A stretch of DNA of 64,000 nucleotides from Arachis hypogaea (Eukaryota; Streptophyta; Magnoliopsida; Fabales; Fabaceae): NCBI RefSeq assembly GCF_003086295.3, contig NC_092048.1, positions 88,020,626 through 88,084,625 of the forward strand, in the 5' to 3' direction. The notes beneath the pieces are model-generated. The model made no database searches and was not told the origin of the DNA. It worked only from the letters and a program-made list of their open reading frames with translations. The first letter of the stretch is position 1, and each line of letters opens with the position of its first letter. The position numbers were made by a program, and so were the translations under genes. Positions 21,650-33,285 of this stretch are shown piece after piece.

Positions 21650-23296
21650 TAGTGTGGAATTTATAACCCACAAACTAACCGGCAAGTGCACTGGGTCGTA
21701 TCAAGTAATACCTCAGGTGAGTGAGGGTCGATCCCACGAGGATTGATGGATTAAGCAACAACGATTGAGTCATTGGCTTAGTCAGACAAGCAAAAAATGG
21801 TATTTGGGTTTCAATTGCATTAAACAGTAAATTCAGAGAATTAATAAAGCAAGCAGTAAACAGGTTATGAAATATATGGAGAAAACAGTTAAGGTTTCAG
21901 AGATGTTTATTTTCTGGATTAACTTTTCTTACCAACTATTTTAATCATGCAAGATTGAATTCATGGCAAACTATATATGACTAAACCCTAATTTCTTAGA
22001 CCTTTCTAGTCTCCTCTAACCTTCTTCATCCGCCAATTCCTTGGTCACTTGATTTCGATTAGAGGGTTAAGTTACCAAAACTAGTTTATGTGCCACAGAA
22101 ACCCTAATTATCCAAATATAAGAGGATTATATGTCACGTATCCCGTTAAGTCCAGATAATTAGTGGTTTAGGAGAATTTGTTTTCAAGCTGTTGTTCAGG
22201 TAAATTGCTTTTCCAAGTTTTACAAGAACTCAATTAGAATAACAATCATACTTCTGTTTCACCCAGATTCATAAGATGAAGAACAAAAACAATTCTTGAA
22301 ATTGAAATCAATACATGAATTAAAATAGAAAAGTAATAGTACTAATCCATAGAATAAACAAAGCTCCTAACGTTAACAGTGGAGGTTTAGTTGCTCATGG
22401 TTCAGAGAGAAAACTAAGGTTTTCTAAAACTATAAAGTACGGAATGAGGTAAGAAAGAAGAGGTGAGCCCGAAGGGCTGATTCTTTTCCCTTTTATATCT
22501 AATCCTAATTAATGTAAAATATATTTTCTAAAACTAAATAATATCTTTTTCTATTTGTAAATAAAATAAAAGTTTAAATCAAAATATAAAACAAAATCTT
22601 TGAATACTTCTTTTTATGTGGGGACCATGTCAAATACTAGTATTGGCGCCTAACTTCACATTTGTGAAGTTAGACTTTGCCATGGCCGAATGGAATTGCT
22701 GCTGGCTCCTTCATGTGGCGCTTAACTTAGTGCAAAAATCCATCCTGGCGCCTAACTTCATGATTGTGGCGCCTAACTTCTCCTTTGTTTCCCTCCTGGC
22801 ACCTAACTTGAAGAATGTGGCACCTAACTTGGTCTCAAAGTCCTTTCTGGTTCCTAACTTGGGAAATCCCAAGTTAGGCGCTGCCCTGGCAGCAAGCCTT
22901 TGGAGAATTTGTGGTTCTGGCGCGTAACTTGAGAAATTCCAAGTTAGGCGCCACCTTGACCATACCAAATGGGAGGGAAGTGTATACTATTATATATCGT
23001 TGGAAAGCTCTAGAAGTTAGCTTTCCAATGCCACTAAAATCACATCAATCGGAGCTCTTTAGTTCAAGTTATATTCCTTAGAGTGCAGGGAGGTCAGGGT
23101 TGACAACATCATCCACTTTCATTCTCTTCTTCTATAAAACTCCATCAAATCCATCCGAATGCTACCTGAAATAAACAAAATTGTAAACAACTCATAGTAG
23201 CATTTATAGTGGCTAAAAAGTATTTAAATCTTGATTAAACTTAATAATTCAAATGCAAATTCACTAGGAAAAGATAAGAAAGATGTTCACGCATCA
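21650..23296 (-). repeat. LTR-B1 (3' LTR of B)
   Basis: 1,647 bp, homologous throughout to LTR-B2. The plus-strand start is TAGTGTGG instead of TGGTGTGG, and it ends CACGCATCA. On the element strand it holds a palindrome array, then a TATA box (ATATAAAAGGG, plus 22488-22498), then the conserved U5 zone with CCGGCAAGTG. Confidence 0.9.
22643..22950. repeat. GGCGCCTAACTT palindromic array in LTR-B1
   Basis: Ten or so copies of (T)GGCGCCTAACTT, several in opposite orientation (AAGTTAGGCGCC near 22869 and 22940), so inverted pairs such as CCTAACTTGGGAAATCCCAAGTTAGG (22853-22878) can fold. The frames here encode a repeat peptide (LAPNF/VAPNL), not a recognised protein. Confidence 0.85.
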
Positions 23297-24034
23297 CAAC
23301 ACCAAAATTGAATTGTTGCTTGTCCTCAAACAACCAAAACTATTGCAAACTTAGGGTGTGAACTTGCATGAGAAGTGAGTACTCAAGTAAGCCCCTGTCT
23401 CTTCTTAAAGTGGAGTTTATACACTAATAGTTTTGGCATCGCACTATCCTTTGAATCAGAGGAATGTCACTGTCATTTGGAATTAGAATCCGGATAATAT
23501 TCTGAATTCTCTGGCCTTTTTACCTTGGGTTAATCCTTGGACATAGCAAATTTTCTTTCATTCTCTTTTCTTTGGTGCTTTACACCTTGAGCCTAGAGGT
23601 GACTTTAAATGCTTTGTTTCAAGCTTTACTTAACGCAAAAACACCACAAGCACTCAACTGGGGAACTCTCTTTTAGTTTTGATTTTTCTCTCAGTTACTC
23701 CCTGAGAGTGGTGCTCAAAGCCTTTGGCATACTCTATTAAATTCACTTGATCTCAACTCTTAGTGCTCTATCTTAAGGATTACTTGACACATTTACACCA
23801 CAAGCATATGACTAGGAAAACAACTCTTTGAGCTTTTAATCATATTTGACCTTCCTAGTCATTGATGCTCAGAGTCTTGGACCTTGCTTTTCTTTATTTT
23901 CTTTTTACTATTTCTTTTGCTTCAAGGAATAAGCTTTTGTTTAATTCAGAGAATTTGTAATAGTTCTCTAAATTCCTATTCCTTATGCACCAACATACTT
24001 TGATTCAAATTCAACTATGCACTGTTTATATCAT
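23297..24034 (-). other. 3' interior of B up to the C insertion
   Basis: Begins with the complement of TTTTGGTGTTG (polypurine-adjacent) and the hairpin, then 700 bp without a gene. The stretch 23840-24034 matches 54912-55110 in K, where it is not interrupted by C. Confidence 0.7.
23315..23334 (-). other. Pre-polypurine hairpin of B (AGGA loop)
   Basis: Minus strand GTTGTTTG-AGGA-CAAGCAAC, eight pairs including one G-T type pair. Followed by AATTCAATTTTGGTGTTG and the LTR. Confidence 0.75.
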
Positions 24035-25614
24035 TGATGAGTCCATATTTTTCGGTGTATTTTGGTTTGATTTGAGTGGATTTCATCACTTAAACCCACA
24101 TTTATTCATCCAAATAGCATGCTTTTGTGTTCTCTCCCTTAATTGTGCCTAAATATGAAAACATGCTATTTTGTGCTTATTTTAATCACTTTTATGCCAT
24201 TCGATGACATGACCTGTTTGTTGAGTGATTTTAGATCCTAGCGGCAAGTTTGGCAAGGCAAAAGTGGAAGGAAGCATGTACAAAGGGAGAAAACATGAAG
24301 AAAACAAATGAGAAGCACACATTGGAGTGTGCGTGCGCACAAAAGCCGCAAAACCATGTGTGTGTACGCACGACAACCTGTGCATACGCACAAAAGTCGC
24401 AAAACCATGTCTGCGTACGCACGACAACCTGTGCGTACGCATAAGAAGAAAATCAGCATGTGTGCATATGGACACACCTGTGCGTCCACACACGTCCCAG
24501 GGCGTGACTCATTTATTGCAAATCACTGGGGGTGATTTCTGGCCTCCAGAGCCTAATTTTAGGGCTTTCTGAAGCTGATTGAGTACTATATTAAGGAAGG
24601 CCTCACTCCATGTGAAGGGGGGAGAAATTAGGGCTAGTTTTGCATCATGTAGTTTATTTTCTAGAGAGAAAAGCTCCCCTTTCTCTCTAGAACCTAGGAT
24701 TTTTAGTTTAATTTTCTTGTAATTGCTACTTTTAATTCTTGTTTTAATCTAGTTTCTTCTACCTTTCCTTGTTCTATTGTCTTAATTTCCTTGTTTATCT
24801 TGTTAATTTCTCATTTTAGTTGTCTTTTATGTTCATGCACACTCTTGTCACTTTAATTTACATTCAATGCAATTTTATGTTTCATGTCATTTGTTGCTTT
24901 ATTGAGTTGCTATCTTTATTTTCCTTGCTTAGTAGTTGTAGCATTTATTATTTCTTGTCATTTTACCATGCTTTCTTTACATACCCACCAAGTGTTTGAC
25001 CAAATGCTTGGTTGGGATTTTGCTTAGTTTTTCTCACTCTTGGTTGAGAAATTGTGTGGTTTGGGTGAACTTGAGTGGTGGATGTCCATTCCACATTGTG
25101 TGAGGGTTGTTAATTAATTTGGTTTCTCTTGACTCTAAGTGACCCACTAGTGTTGACTTAGGACTTAGGGATTGAGATTAATTATGCCTAGTTGACTTAT
25201 CCTCGATGTAGGGTTGACTAATTGGGATTAATTCGCACACAATTACCATGTTTATGGTCCACAACTAGGATAGAAATCCTTAATTACCCACTTCTTGCCA
25301 AGGGTCATTTCTAGCTTTCAATTTCCATTTTCATTGCCTTTACTTGCCTTCATTTAATTTCTTGCATGTTAAGTTACCTTGCATTTTAATTTCTTACCAA
25401 TTGCTATCATCCAACCCCATTTCTCCCATAGCCAAAAATTATACACTTAATTGCAACTCCTAGGGAAGACGACCCGAGGTTGAATTACTCTCGGTTTAAA
25501 TTAGAAATATTAAACTTTGATGTTTGGGATTTAATTTGCCGGTTTGGTCTATACTTGCAACGTAAGTTATCTTGAATGGAAAAAATCCAAACCGGTGCAA
25601 AATCTTACTCATCA
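24035..25614 (+). repeat. LTR-C1 (5' LTR of C)
   Basis: 1,580 bp, TGATGAGTCC to ACTCATCA. Palindrome array at 24327-24500, TATA-like CTATATTAAGG at 24587-24597, then T-rich R/U5 sequence including GACGACCCGAGG near 25469. Confidence 0.9.
24327..24500. repeat. TGTGCGTACGCACA palindrome array in LTR-C1
   Basis: Units of GTGCGTACGCACNACAACC and its variants (TGTGTACGCACGACAACCTG, GCGTACGCATAAG), some with T-G changes, at about 24327-24500, ending 87 bases before the TATA-like box. Frames on both strands encode histidine/threonine-rich repeat peptides and are not genes. Confidence 0.85.
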
Positions 25615-25620
25615 AGTTTT

Positions 25621-25638
25621 TAGCGCCATTGTTGGGGA
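25621..25638 (+). promoter_or_regulatory. Primer binding site of C, degenerate tRNA-Asp type
   Basis: TAGCGCCATTGTTGGGGA, four changes from the tRNA-Asp match, all C-to-T or G-to-A. Same 6-base spacing from the LTR as in D and A. Confidence 0.7.
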
Positions 25639-26055
25639 GTTACAATGGTGTTTGTTTTTTTTGCTATTGTGCATTTGTGAATATTGTAAATAGCTTGCTT
25701 TTTGGTTGTCTTTTGTTAGGATTGGGATCTCGGAGGACATTGGAGAAATGGCTCTCCCAATTGGTGGGAAAGTCAAGCACAAGCCACCATAGCAAGGGCT
25801 CTCCCAATTGTCTAACTTAAAGACATTAAATAAAAGTGTTTGGTAACATTGTTCTAACTCTCCTCTTCTTGTACATATTTTGACTTATTTACTTTTTGTT
25901 ATGCTTGGTTAGCTTAGAATTAGTTTAATTTTGAGTTAGTTATGTTAATTTTAGTTTGGATCATGAATTTATGGGTTCTTGCATGTTTTGGTATTTGGTT
26001 TTGATTGAACTAAGGCTTGGTACCTTAGATTTTGAAAGAAAAATATTTGAAAAAC
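25639..26055 (+). other. Leader of C, non-coding
   Basis: About 400 bp where gag would be expected. Only short frames occur and none resembles gag. Confidence 0.5.
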
Positions 26056-26059
26056 AGGG

Positions 26060-26645
26060 CATCTGTGCATACGCACCCACCCGTGCGTGCGCACAAAATC
26101 TCTATTTTCTGCGACTTGTGCGTGCGCACCGACCTTTGCGCACGCACACGTACGATTTTGCCCTCTGTTCGCAGCGCCAGCACGCTTGTGCACGCGCATT
26201 CCCCTGTTTTCTGCGACCTGTGCCTGCGCACGTACCTGTGCGTATGCACACATGCTCTTTTAGGCACTCTTTGTGCGGACGCACAGACGTGTGCATCCGC
26301 ACGCCAACTTGCTTCCCTTCTGGTGGGAGCGTTGGCACAGCCTGTGCGTATGAACCCCCCTCTTATGCTTCTGTGCGTGCGCACGCACCCTGATCCTTTC
26401 CTTAAAAAAAAAGTGTTCTGTGCATGCGCACACGCTTGTGTGCACGCACACCATCTAATCCCCTCTCTGTTCAGTGTGCTCGCAGACACTTGTGCGTCCG
26501 CTCACCCTCCATTTCTTTACCTTCTATGCGTGCGCACATCTAGGTGCATACGCACGCATCTTGATTCCCTCTCTGCTGATAGCGTTTGCACACCTGGTGC
26601 GGACGCACACCTTCCCTGATTTGCTAAGTGTGCGTACGCACACCC
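26060..26645. repeat. GTGCGTGCGCAC palindrome array in the interior of C
   Basis: At least 15 units of the type TGTGCGTGCGCACC, many perfect 10-12 base palindromes, spaced about 25-40 bases apart. The motif matches that of C's own LTRs. The 195-codon plus-strand frame (26032-26619) and its antisense partners read entirely through the array, with cysteine-alanine-histidine repeats, and are not treated as genes. Confidence 0.85.
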
Positions 26646-27099
26646 CTGTTTTCTCACCCTTATACTTTTTTTCTCCTCTTCTCTCTACTTCTCTTCTCTC
26701 TTCCACCCCTCTCTTCTCTTGCTTTTGCCCCCCTTTCTACTTGTTTTACTTTGTTTTGTTTGCATTTTATTTTTATTTTGGTAATTATATTTGCTTTAGT
26801 TTAGTTGTTTGACAATTAAATAAATTGCAAGTGTTTGCTTGATGATTATTGGGTTGCTTTTTGCTTGAATTTTGATTTAATGAATATGTGCACTATATAT
26901 GTATCAAGTCTTTGTTTGATTGCCTAGATGAATTGCAAGTTTAATGCATGTGTTGTAGCTACCATATGTGTTAGACTCTATCATTATTTGGAAACTTAAT
27001 TATGAATTGTGCACTTTCACTTTAGTGAATTGAATGGAAATACTTACTCATCATGCTCTTTAAGTGAATATAATCACATAACAAGGTATTTGTTCCTTG
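26646..27099 (+). other. Interior of C between array and E
   Basis: Pyrimidine-rich leader (26645-26750) followed by AT-rich sequence. No gene seen. Confidence 0.5.
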
Positions 27100-27104
27100 T
27101 TAAT

Positions 27105-29458
27105 TGATGCCAAGGCATCTTAGGCTAGTTTCACTAGCATTTTTCTGTTATTTTTAGTTGTTTTATGCATTTTCTTGAGCCTTAAGTAATCATTTGGGCC
27201 AAATAGTCATGCTTGTCTTAAATCATTCAAACATGAAGATTTTGATGCAAATTCCATGAGTTTTTAGTTATATTCCTTGAATGCTATGAATGAAAGATTT
27301 CTCATGAAATTTTGCAAGACTTTGATGCAGTTGTTTGGATGATTTCAGGGAAGAAGAGGCTAGGCAAGGAAGCAACAAAATCAATAAAGGAAGCTTGAAT
27401 ATCACATGTGGAGTTTAAGTTCCAGTTTAAGCTTAAACTGGAGCTTAAACGCCAAAACCATGAGAGCTAAGGAAATGCTGAAAGTGGCGTTTAACCTCCA
27501 GTTTAACCTTAAACTGGAAGTTAAACGCCAGAATTAGAAATGCACCAGGGAGCATTTCCACGTTTAAGCTCCAGTTTAACCTTAAACTGGAGCTTAAACG
27601 TGTTCGACTATTTTTTCTCCTCCAGGGTTGCTTTCTCATTTCCACGTTTAAGCTTCAGTTTCTCGAGCTTGTGCCTCCAGGGAGTGCCAGCGTTTAAGCT
27701 CCAGTTTAAGCTTAAACTGGAGCTTAAACGTGTTATATGGAACAGCTTGACCATGCCTTCTTCAAACATAAATAACTTGAGCTACAAAACTCCAAATGAG
27801 ATGATTCAAAATGCATTGGAAAGAAGACATCTAGAGCTTTCCAAGCATATATGGCATGCATGGTGGATACTAAAAATTGAGGGAGAAAACGGCCCCGTAA
27901 TGTGCATAGAAGAGCATAGTACCAACATGCAATCAGGCCAGCTGACCTCCTCACCTTCCATGGAGTATAACTCGAGTTGTAGAACTCCAAATGATGCGCT
28001 TCCAGTTGCATTGGAAAGTAGACATCCAGAGCTTTCCAACGATGTATAAAAGTATGGGGTGGACAATGCAACTGAGCTCCCAAAATTGGCATTTTCGAGC
28101 ACGTTTAAGTGACTTAAACGTTGGCTTAAACGCTGTCAAACCAACCAGCAACCTTGTCACCTTCAATCAAGCATAACTTGAGCTATAGAGATCCAATTGA
28201 GGTGCTTCTAGTTGCGTCAGAAAGCTGACATCCATAGCTTTCCAACGAGGTATAATAGTCTATATTTGGCATCAAATTGGCAAGGTTGACAAGAGAACAA
28301 AGTGACGACTCAAGAAAGGGGGGTGCAACGTTTGAGTGTAGTTTAATGGATCATTATCCTTTTTGGATCAATTATGTCACTCTACCCTTCAAGCAAGCAA
28401 GGCCCATCAACAACACCAAATCAAGGCCACAAGAATCATCTAGAATAGTTTATTTTCATTTGATTGTAATTTGCTTTGAATTTCATTTTCATTTTGTAAT
28501 TTAGGGAGCCTATTTAAAGGCCTTAGTTTCTGCATTTGAACGGACTGGATGGAAGGGGAATCCAGCCCCTGAGGGGGACTTTTACTTTTTTTACACGGGG
28601 AACTTTGGATGATTTTCTTTTAGTTTTGTAATTGAATTCAGAGCTATGACTCACTAAACCCCTTTCATTGGGTTAGGGAGCTCTATTGTAATTCAATGAA
28701 TCAATAATAGTTTTATCTTCTTCTTCAATCTTTTCTCTTGAATTTTGTTAGAAAGCTTCTCGATCTAATTCCATTGGGTAGTTATCTTGGGAAAGAAACT
28801 ACCCATAATTGGAATCCTTCGGAACCTTGGGAAAGGAATGGAGGATTCATGCTAGAGAAGCTTTCTCACAGTGAATTGGATTGGGGTTTGGATGGATATT
28901 GTGACATGTAATCCTACCAAATTGTGGTTCATGAAACTGTGTGGTATAATCAGTGATCGAGCATCATCTCTTCTTATGAACATTTAAACCAAGGGATTGG
29001 GAATTTGTTTGTTTTTAGAGAGAATTGGTGAGCCAAGGGATTGGGATCCAATCATATAAGATTGCCAAGCAAAATTCAATGAATGCATTGGTTGAGGAAG
29101 GGATAAAAGTTGTTTTGATTCGGAGATCTCAATATCTCCTAACACCCAATGAACTCCCCATTTCTGATTTACCACTTTCTCTTTACATTCTGCAATTAAA
29201 TTCATGCAATCACCCCATCCCTTTTAATTTCAGCAATTTAGATTCTCGCTCTTTAATTCATGCAATTTTACATTCCGCAATTCTCATCTAAATCTTGATT
29301 CCGCTCAACTAGAACATACTTCTAATCCGAATTGCTCACTCAACCAATCCTTGTGGGATTCGACCTCACTCTATTGTGAGTTTTTACTTGACGATAACCG
29401 GTGCACTTGCCGGAAGGAATTTTGCCGATCGTGCAATTTCCTAAATCGTAGCATATCA
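27105..29458 (+). mobile_element. E: solo LTR inside C
   Basis: About 2.35 kb starting TGATGCCAAGGCATC, the same terminal hairpin position as in LTR-F and LTR-A but with a compensatory pair change, and ending GCATATCA after a U5 zone (CCTTGTGGGATTCGACC near 29348, GTGCACTTGCCGG near 29400). The target duplication TTAAT precedes it (27100-27104). Its partner appears at 29477-29481, leaving 18 extra bases that may be a remnant of the primer-site region. TATA-like TATTTAAAGG at 28511-28520. Confidence 0.75.
27417..27735. repeat. GTTTAAGCTCCAG / CTGGAGCTTAAAC palindrome array in E
   Basis: Large inverted repeats, e.g. CACGTTTAAGCTCCAGTTTAA with its complement around 27558-27601 and again near 27689-27731 (arms about 20 bases). 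A degenerate unit recurs near 28100-28135. The 169-codon frame at 27540-28049 runs through the repeat and LTR and has no family features. Confidence 0.85.
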
Positions 29459-29856
29459 AGTTTATGCACTCTATTGTTAATGCCTTGCATTTTTTTTGAG
29501 TCGACTTGACTTGATTCCTACCAAGACTTGTCACTTTTTGTAACAAGCACCTTATACATGTGATTATTTCATTATTCCTAAGGATGAATAAGCAGTCCAT
29601 TTTCATCATTGGATTGGTTATTGTTAATTGTGCCATTTTAAGTTAATTTTGAGCTTTCACTTGCACAACTTTAATATCCGACTTCTTACATATTCAATTC
29701 ACTTTAGTTGTGGTTGCCTAGGGTTATTTGTGCCTTCACTCTTGCTTATGATTTACTTGCAACCTAGGCCACTTAATTGAGAAATCAACCCGGAGCCCCG
29801 GTGCCCACTAGCTGAAGGTGGAGCCTCACATCTCTTCACCCCCGGATTGAGTGCAT

Positions 29857-29872
29857 GCACGGAGGACCGTGC
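29857..29872 (+). other. Upstream AGGA hairpin of C
   Basis: GCACGG-AGGA-CCGTGC followed by AATGTTTAAGTGTGGGGGAGG, a purine-rich run like the true polypurine tract at 31381-31396. In I the equivalent hairpin encodes the end of the third ORF. Here no frame is left. Confidence 0.75.
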
Positions 29873-31359
29873 AATGTTTAAGTGTGGGGGAGGAACCGCA
29901 ATTTTGGGGCGTAAATTTCTTTCTCTCAACACTTTGCATTATTTCTAGTTTTTAATAGTTATGTTTTTGTGAATATTTGTTAGTATTTTATTACATTGTG
30001 CTTTGCTTAGTTGATTTTATATATCTTAGCTTGCTTATAGTTTTATTTGCATGTTGCCTAGTATAGAAAATAAGTTTGGTAAAACAACAAAGAATTTTCA
30101 AGAAATCCCTTTTTAGGGCATTCCATTGATTAGATTTGAAACTTGTTTTTGAGCTTTCTTGAAGTATTTTTAAGGAACATAGAAAAGAGCTTGAGCAAAT
30201 TACCTAGTGAGATTTGAGCTTCAATTGGGTGGTTGCATATTTTCAATCACAAATTTTGTTCTTGTGTGTTATAAACTCCTTTTATGATTGTAATCTTAGA
30301 TTTACTTTAATCTTTATGTTCTATATTTATTGTTTTGAATTCATTTAGTATGATTGAGGCCATCTTTGATTAAACTCACTAGCCCATATGGCCAACCCTT
30401 ACATCTACCTTTGTAACCACTTTTGAGCCTTGGTAATTCCCCTTTGTTCTTATTATAAGCACATCATTTGTCCTAAGTGAAAAACCATTAATGTCCTTGA
30501 ATTGTATCTTTCATTAGCTTGGGTTTGAGTGTGTGTGTCAATCAAGTATGGGAAAATTTATGGAAAACATTGGTAGAATGTTAGTTTGGGTGTTTATTGA
30601 AAATTTAGAAAAATGGGTAATCACTCATGCAGTCATCATTTAAAACATATGCATCTTCTTTGTGATAAAAAAAGAAAAGAAAAGAAAAAGAAATGATAAT
30701 AAGAATGTAAATAAAGGATGCATATGTGTGTGAATTGAAAAAGAAGGATGCATGAGTGAACATGAAAAATGGATAAATGGGTAGTTAGGTTATTTTGTCA
30801 TGTATATAGGATGATATAGGATTAGGTGGGATACTTGAGCTAATCAAAGATCCAATCTATTAGCCCGCTTAACCATATTGATCCTACCCTTACCTAAGCC
30901 CCATTACAACCCTCAAAAGACCTCATGATATTTGCATTCATTCATCAAATATTAGTTGATTGTTAGATGACTTGAAAATCTTTGAGAAATATGATTAAAG
31001 GAGAATTGAGTGATTAAACCCTACACACTAAGCGATTAGAGTGTAAACACATCCGGTGAGGGGTTCAATTGCTCAGTTCTATGTTCCCATCCCTTATTTT
31101 GTGTCTTCTTGCAAGTTGTTGAACTTAATTTGAAAATTTTAAATCAAATCATTGGATATTGATTATATTGCTATATTTTCTTGTCTTGGCCCTAAGTTCC
31201 TATTTTGGATTGATTGAGATTCTTTTGTTTGTTTTTACCAAACTCAATAGGAACCATAATGTAGATATAGATAGATAATATTTAGTATAGTTGCACGCAT
31301 GTAGTTAGTTGCATTAAATAAATTGCTTTCCCTCCTTATCCTTCTCCTTTGATTGTGAT

Positions 31360-31377
31360 TAGCATGAGGACATGCTA
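31360..31377 (+). other. Pre-polypurine hairpin of C (AGGA loop)
   Basis: TAGCATG-AGGA-CATGCTA, seven perfect pairs, followed by TTGTTTAAATGTGGGAGAAT and the LTR. Confidence 0.8.
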
Positions 31378-31397
31378 TTGTTTAAATGTGGGAGAAT

Positions 31398-31727
31398 TGA
31401 TGAGTCCATATTTTTTGGTATATTTTGGTTTGATTTGAGTGGATTTCATCACTTAAACCAACATTTATTCATCCAAATAGTATGCTTTTGTGTTCTCTCC
31501 CTTAATTGTGCCTAAATGTAAAAACATGCTATTTTGTGCTTATTTTAATCACTTTTATCCCACTTTTATGCCATTCGATGCCATGACATGTTTGTTGAGT
31601 GATTTTAGGTCCTAGCGGCAAGTTTGGCAAGGCAAAAGTGGAAGGAAGCATGTAAGGGAGAAACATGAAGAAAACAAAGGAGAAGCACACATTGGAGTGT
31701 GCGTGCGCAAAACCACCTGTGCGTACG
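31398..31727 (+). repeat. LTR-C2, left part
   Basis: First 330 bp of the 3' LTR of C, cut inside its palindrome array at GCGTACG by D. Confidence 0.9.
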
Positions 31728-33261
31728 TGATGAGCGGATATTTTATACGCTTTTTGGGGTTAATTTCATATAGTTTTTAGTGTGTTTTAGTTAGTTTTTA
31801 GTTTATTTTCAGTAGTTTCTAGGCAAAATTCATATTTCTGGACTTTACTACGAGTTTGTGTGTTTTTCTGTGATTTCAGGTATTTTCTGGCTGAAATTGA
31901 GGGAGCTGAGCAAAAATCTGATTCAGGCTGAAAAAGGACTGCTGATGCTGTTGGATTCTGACCTCCCTGCACTCAAAGTGGATTTTCTGGAGCTATAGAA
32001 CTCCAAATGGCTCGCTTCCAATTGCGTTGGAAAGTAGACATCCAGGGCTTTCCAGCAATATATAATAGTCTATACTTTGATCAATGGTAGACGACGTAAA
32101 CGGGCGTTCAACGCCAGTTCCATGCTGCAGTCTGGCGTCCAGCGCCAGAAACAGGTTACAAGTTGGAGTTCAACGCCAGAAACAGGTTACAACCTGGCGT
32201 TGAACGCCCAAAACAGCCCAGGCACGTGAGAAGCTTAAGTCTCAGCCCCAGCACACACCAAGTGGGCCCCAGAAGTAGATTTCTGTGCTATCTATCATAG
32301 TTTACTCATTTTCTGTAAACCTAGGTTACTAGTTTAGTATTTAAACAACTTTTAGAGAGTTATTTCGCATCTCATGACATTTTAGATCTGAACTTTGTAC
32401 CTTTTGACGGCATGAGTCTCTAAACTCCATTGTTGGGGGTGAGGAGCTCTGCTGTGTCTCGATGAATTAATGCAAGTAATTCTGTTTTCCATTCAAACAT
32501 GCGTGTTCTATCTAAGATATCCATTTGCACTTCAATATGAATGTGATGAACGTGACAATCATCATCATTCCTCCACGAACGCGTGCCTGACAACCACTTA
32601 CGTTCCACCGTAGAATGAATGAATATCTCTTAGATCTTTTAATCAAAATCTTCGTGGTATAAGCTAGATTGATGGCAGCATTCAAGAGAATCCGGAAAGT
32701 CTAAACCTTGTCTGTGGTATTCCGAGTAGGATTCAGGGATTGAATGACTGTGACGAGCTTCAAACTCGCGAATGCTGGGCGTAGTGACAAACGCAAAAGG
32801 ATAGTAAATCCTATTCCGGTACGATTGAGAACCTGCAGATGATTAGCCGTGCGGTGACAGCGCATCTGGACCCTTTTCACTGGAAGGATGGATGGTAGCC
32901 ATTGACAACGGTGATCCACCAACACACATCTTGCCATAGGAGGACGTGCGTGCGTGAATCAGAAAACAGAGGAAAGCAGAATTTCAGAAGACAAAGCATC
33001 TCCAAAACTCCAACATATTCTCCATCATTGCATACAAGTATAATTTGTGTTCTGCCCTTTTATTCCTTGCAATCAAATTTGATAAGTGAATTATTTTATT
33101 GTTTTCCTGACTAAGAGTTACAAGATAACCATAGATTGCTTCAAGCCAACAATCTCCGTGGGATCGACCCTTACTCACGTAAGGTATTACTTGGACGACC
33201 CAGTGCACTTGCTGGTTAGTGGTACGAGTTGTAAAAAGTGTGATTTACAATTCGTGCACCA
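31728..33261 (+). repeat. LTR-D1 (5' LTR)
   Basis: TGATGAGCGGATATTTTATA to CGTGCACCA. Palindromes at 32100-32215, TATA-like GTATTTAAAC near 32337, a polyadenylation-prone AATGAATG-rich zone, and the conserved U5 zone (GTGGGATCGACCCTTACTCAC near 33159). Confidence 0.9.
32100..32215. repeat. GGCGTTCAACGCC palindromes in LTR-D1
   Basis: Four units: GGCGTTCAACGCC (32103-32115), CTGGCGTCCAGCGCCAG (about 32132-32148), GGAGTTCAACGCCAG and CCTGGCGTTGAACGCCC. In LTR-D2 (about 42372-42480) several are weakened (AACGTCAATT, GAATGTCC). Confidence 0.85.
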
Positions 33262-33267
33262 AGTTTT

Positions 33268-33285
33268 TGGCACCGTTGCCAGGGA
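33268..33285 (+). promoter_or_regulatory. Primer binding site of D, tRNA-Asp type
   Basis: TGGCACCGTTGCCAGGGA, two mismatches to the tRNA-Asp match, six bases after the LTR. Confidence 0.8.

Larger units (their letters stand above)
29477..31397 (+). other. 3' interior of C, non-coding
   Basis: About 1.9 kb with no long frame. It ends with GTTTAAATGTGGGAGAAT directly before LTR-C2, the polypurine tract. It resembles the 3' region of I (51621-53041, opposite strand), including the GCACGG-AGGA-CCGTGC hairpin. Confidence 0.65.

Noticed and set aside
22616..22968. Repeat ORFs (LAPNFT, LGATFFK) in LTR-B1, with a relative at 47502-47786
   Set aside because: Translation of the GGCGCCTAACTT array in an LTR.
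26032..26619. 195-codon ORF rich in Cys, Ala, Thr and His, and antisense ORFs
   Set aside because: It reads only through the GTGCGTGCGCAC array; several frames on both strands are open for the same reason.
26060..26645. CRISPR-like look of regularly spaced palindromes
   Set aside because: Units vary, spacers are not unique sequences of constant length, and the surroundings are plant retrotransposons.
27540..28049. 169-codon ORF in E
   Set aside because: Crosses the palindrome array and LTR body; no domain features and not kept in related LTRs A and F.
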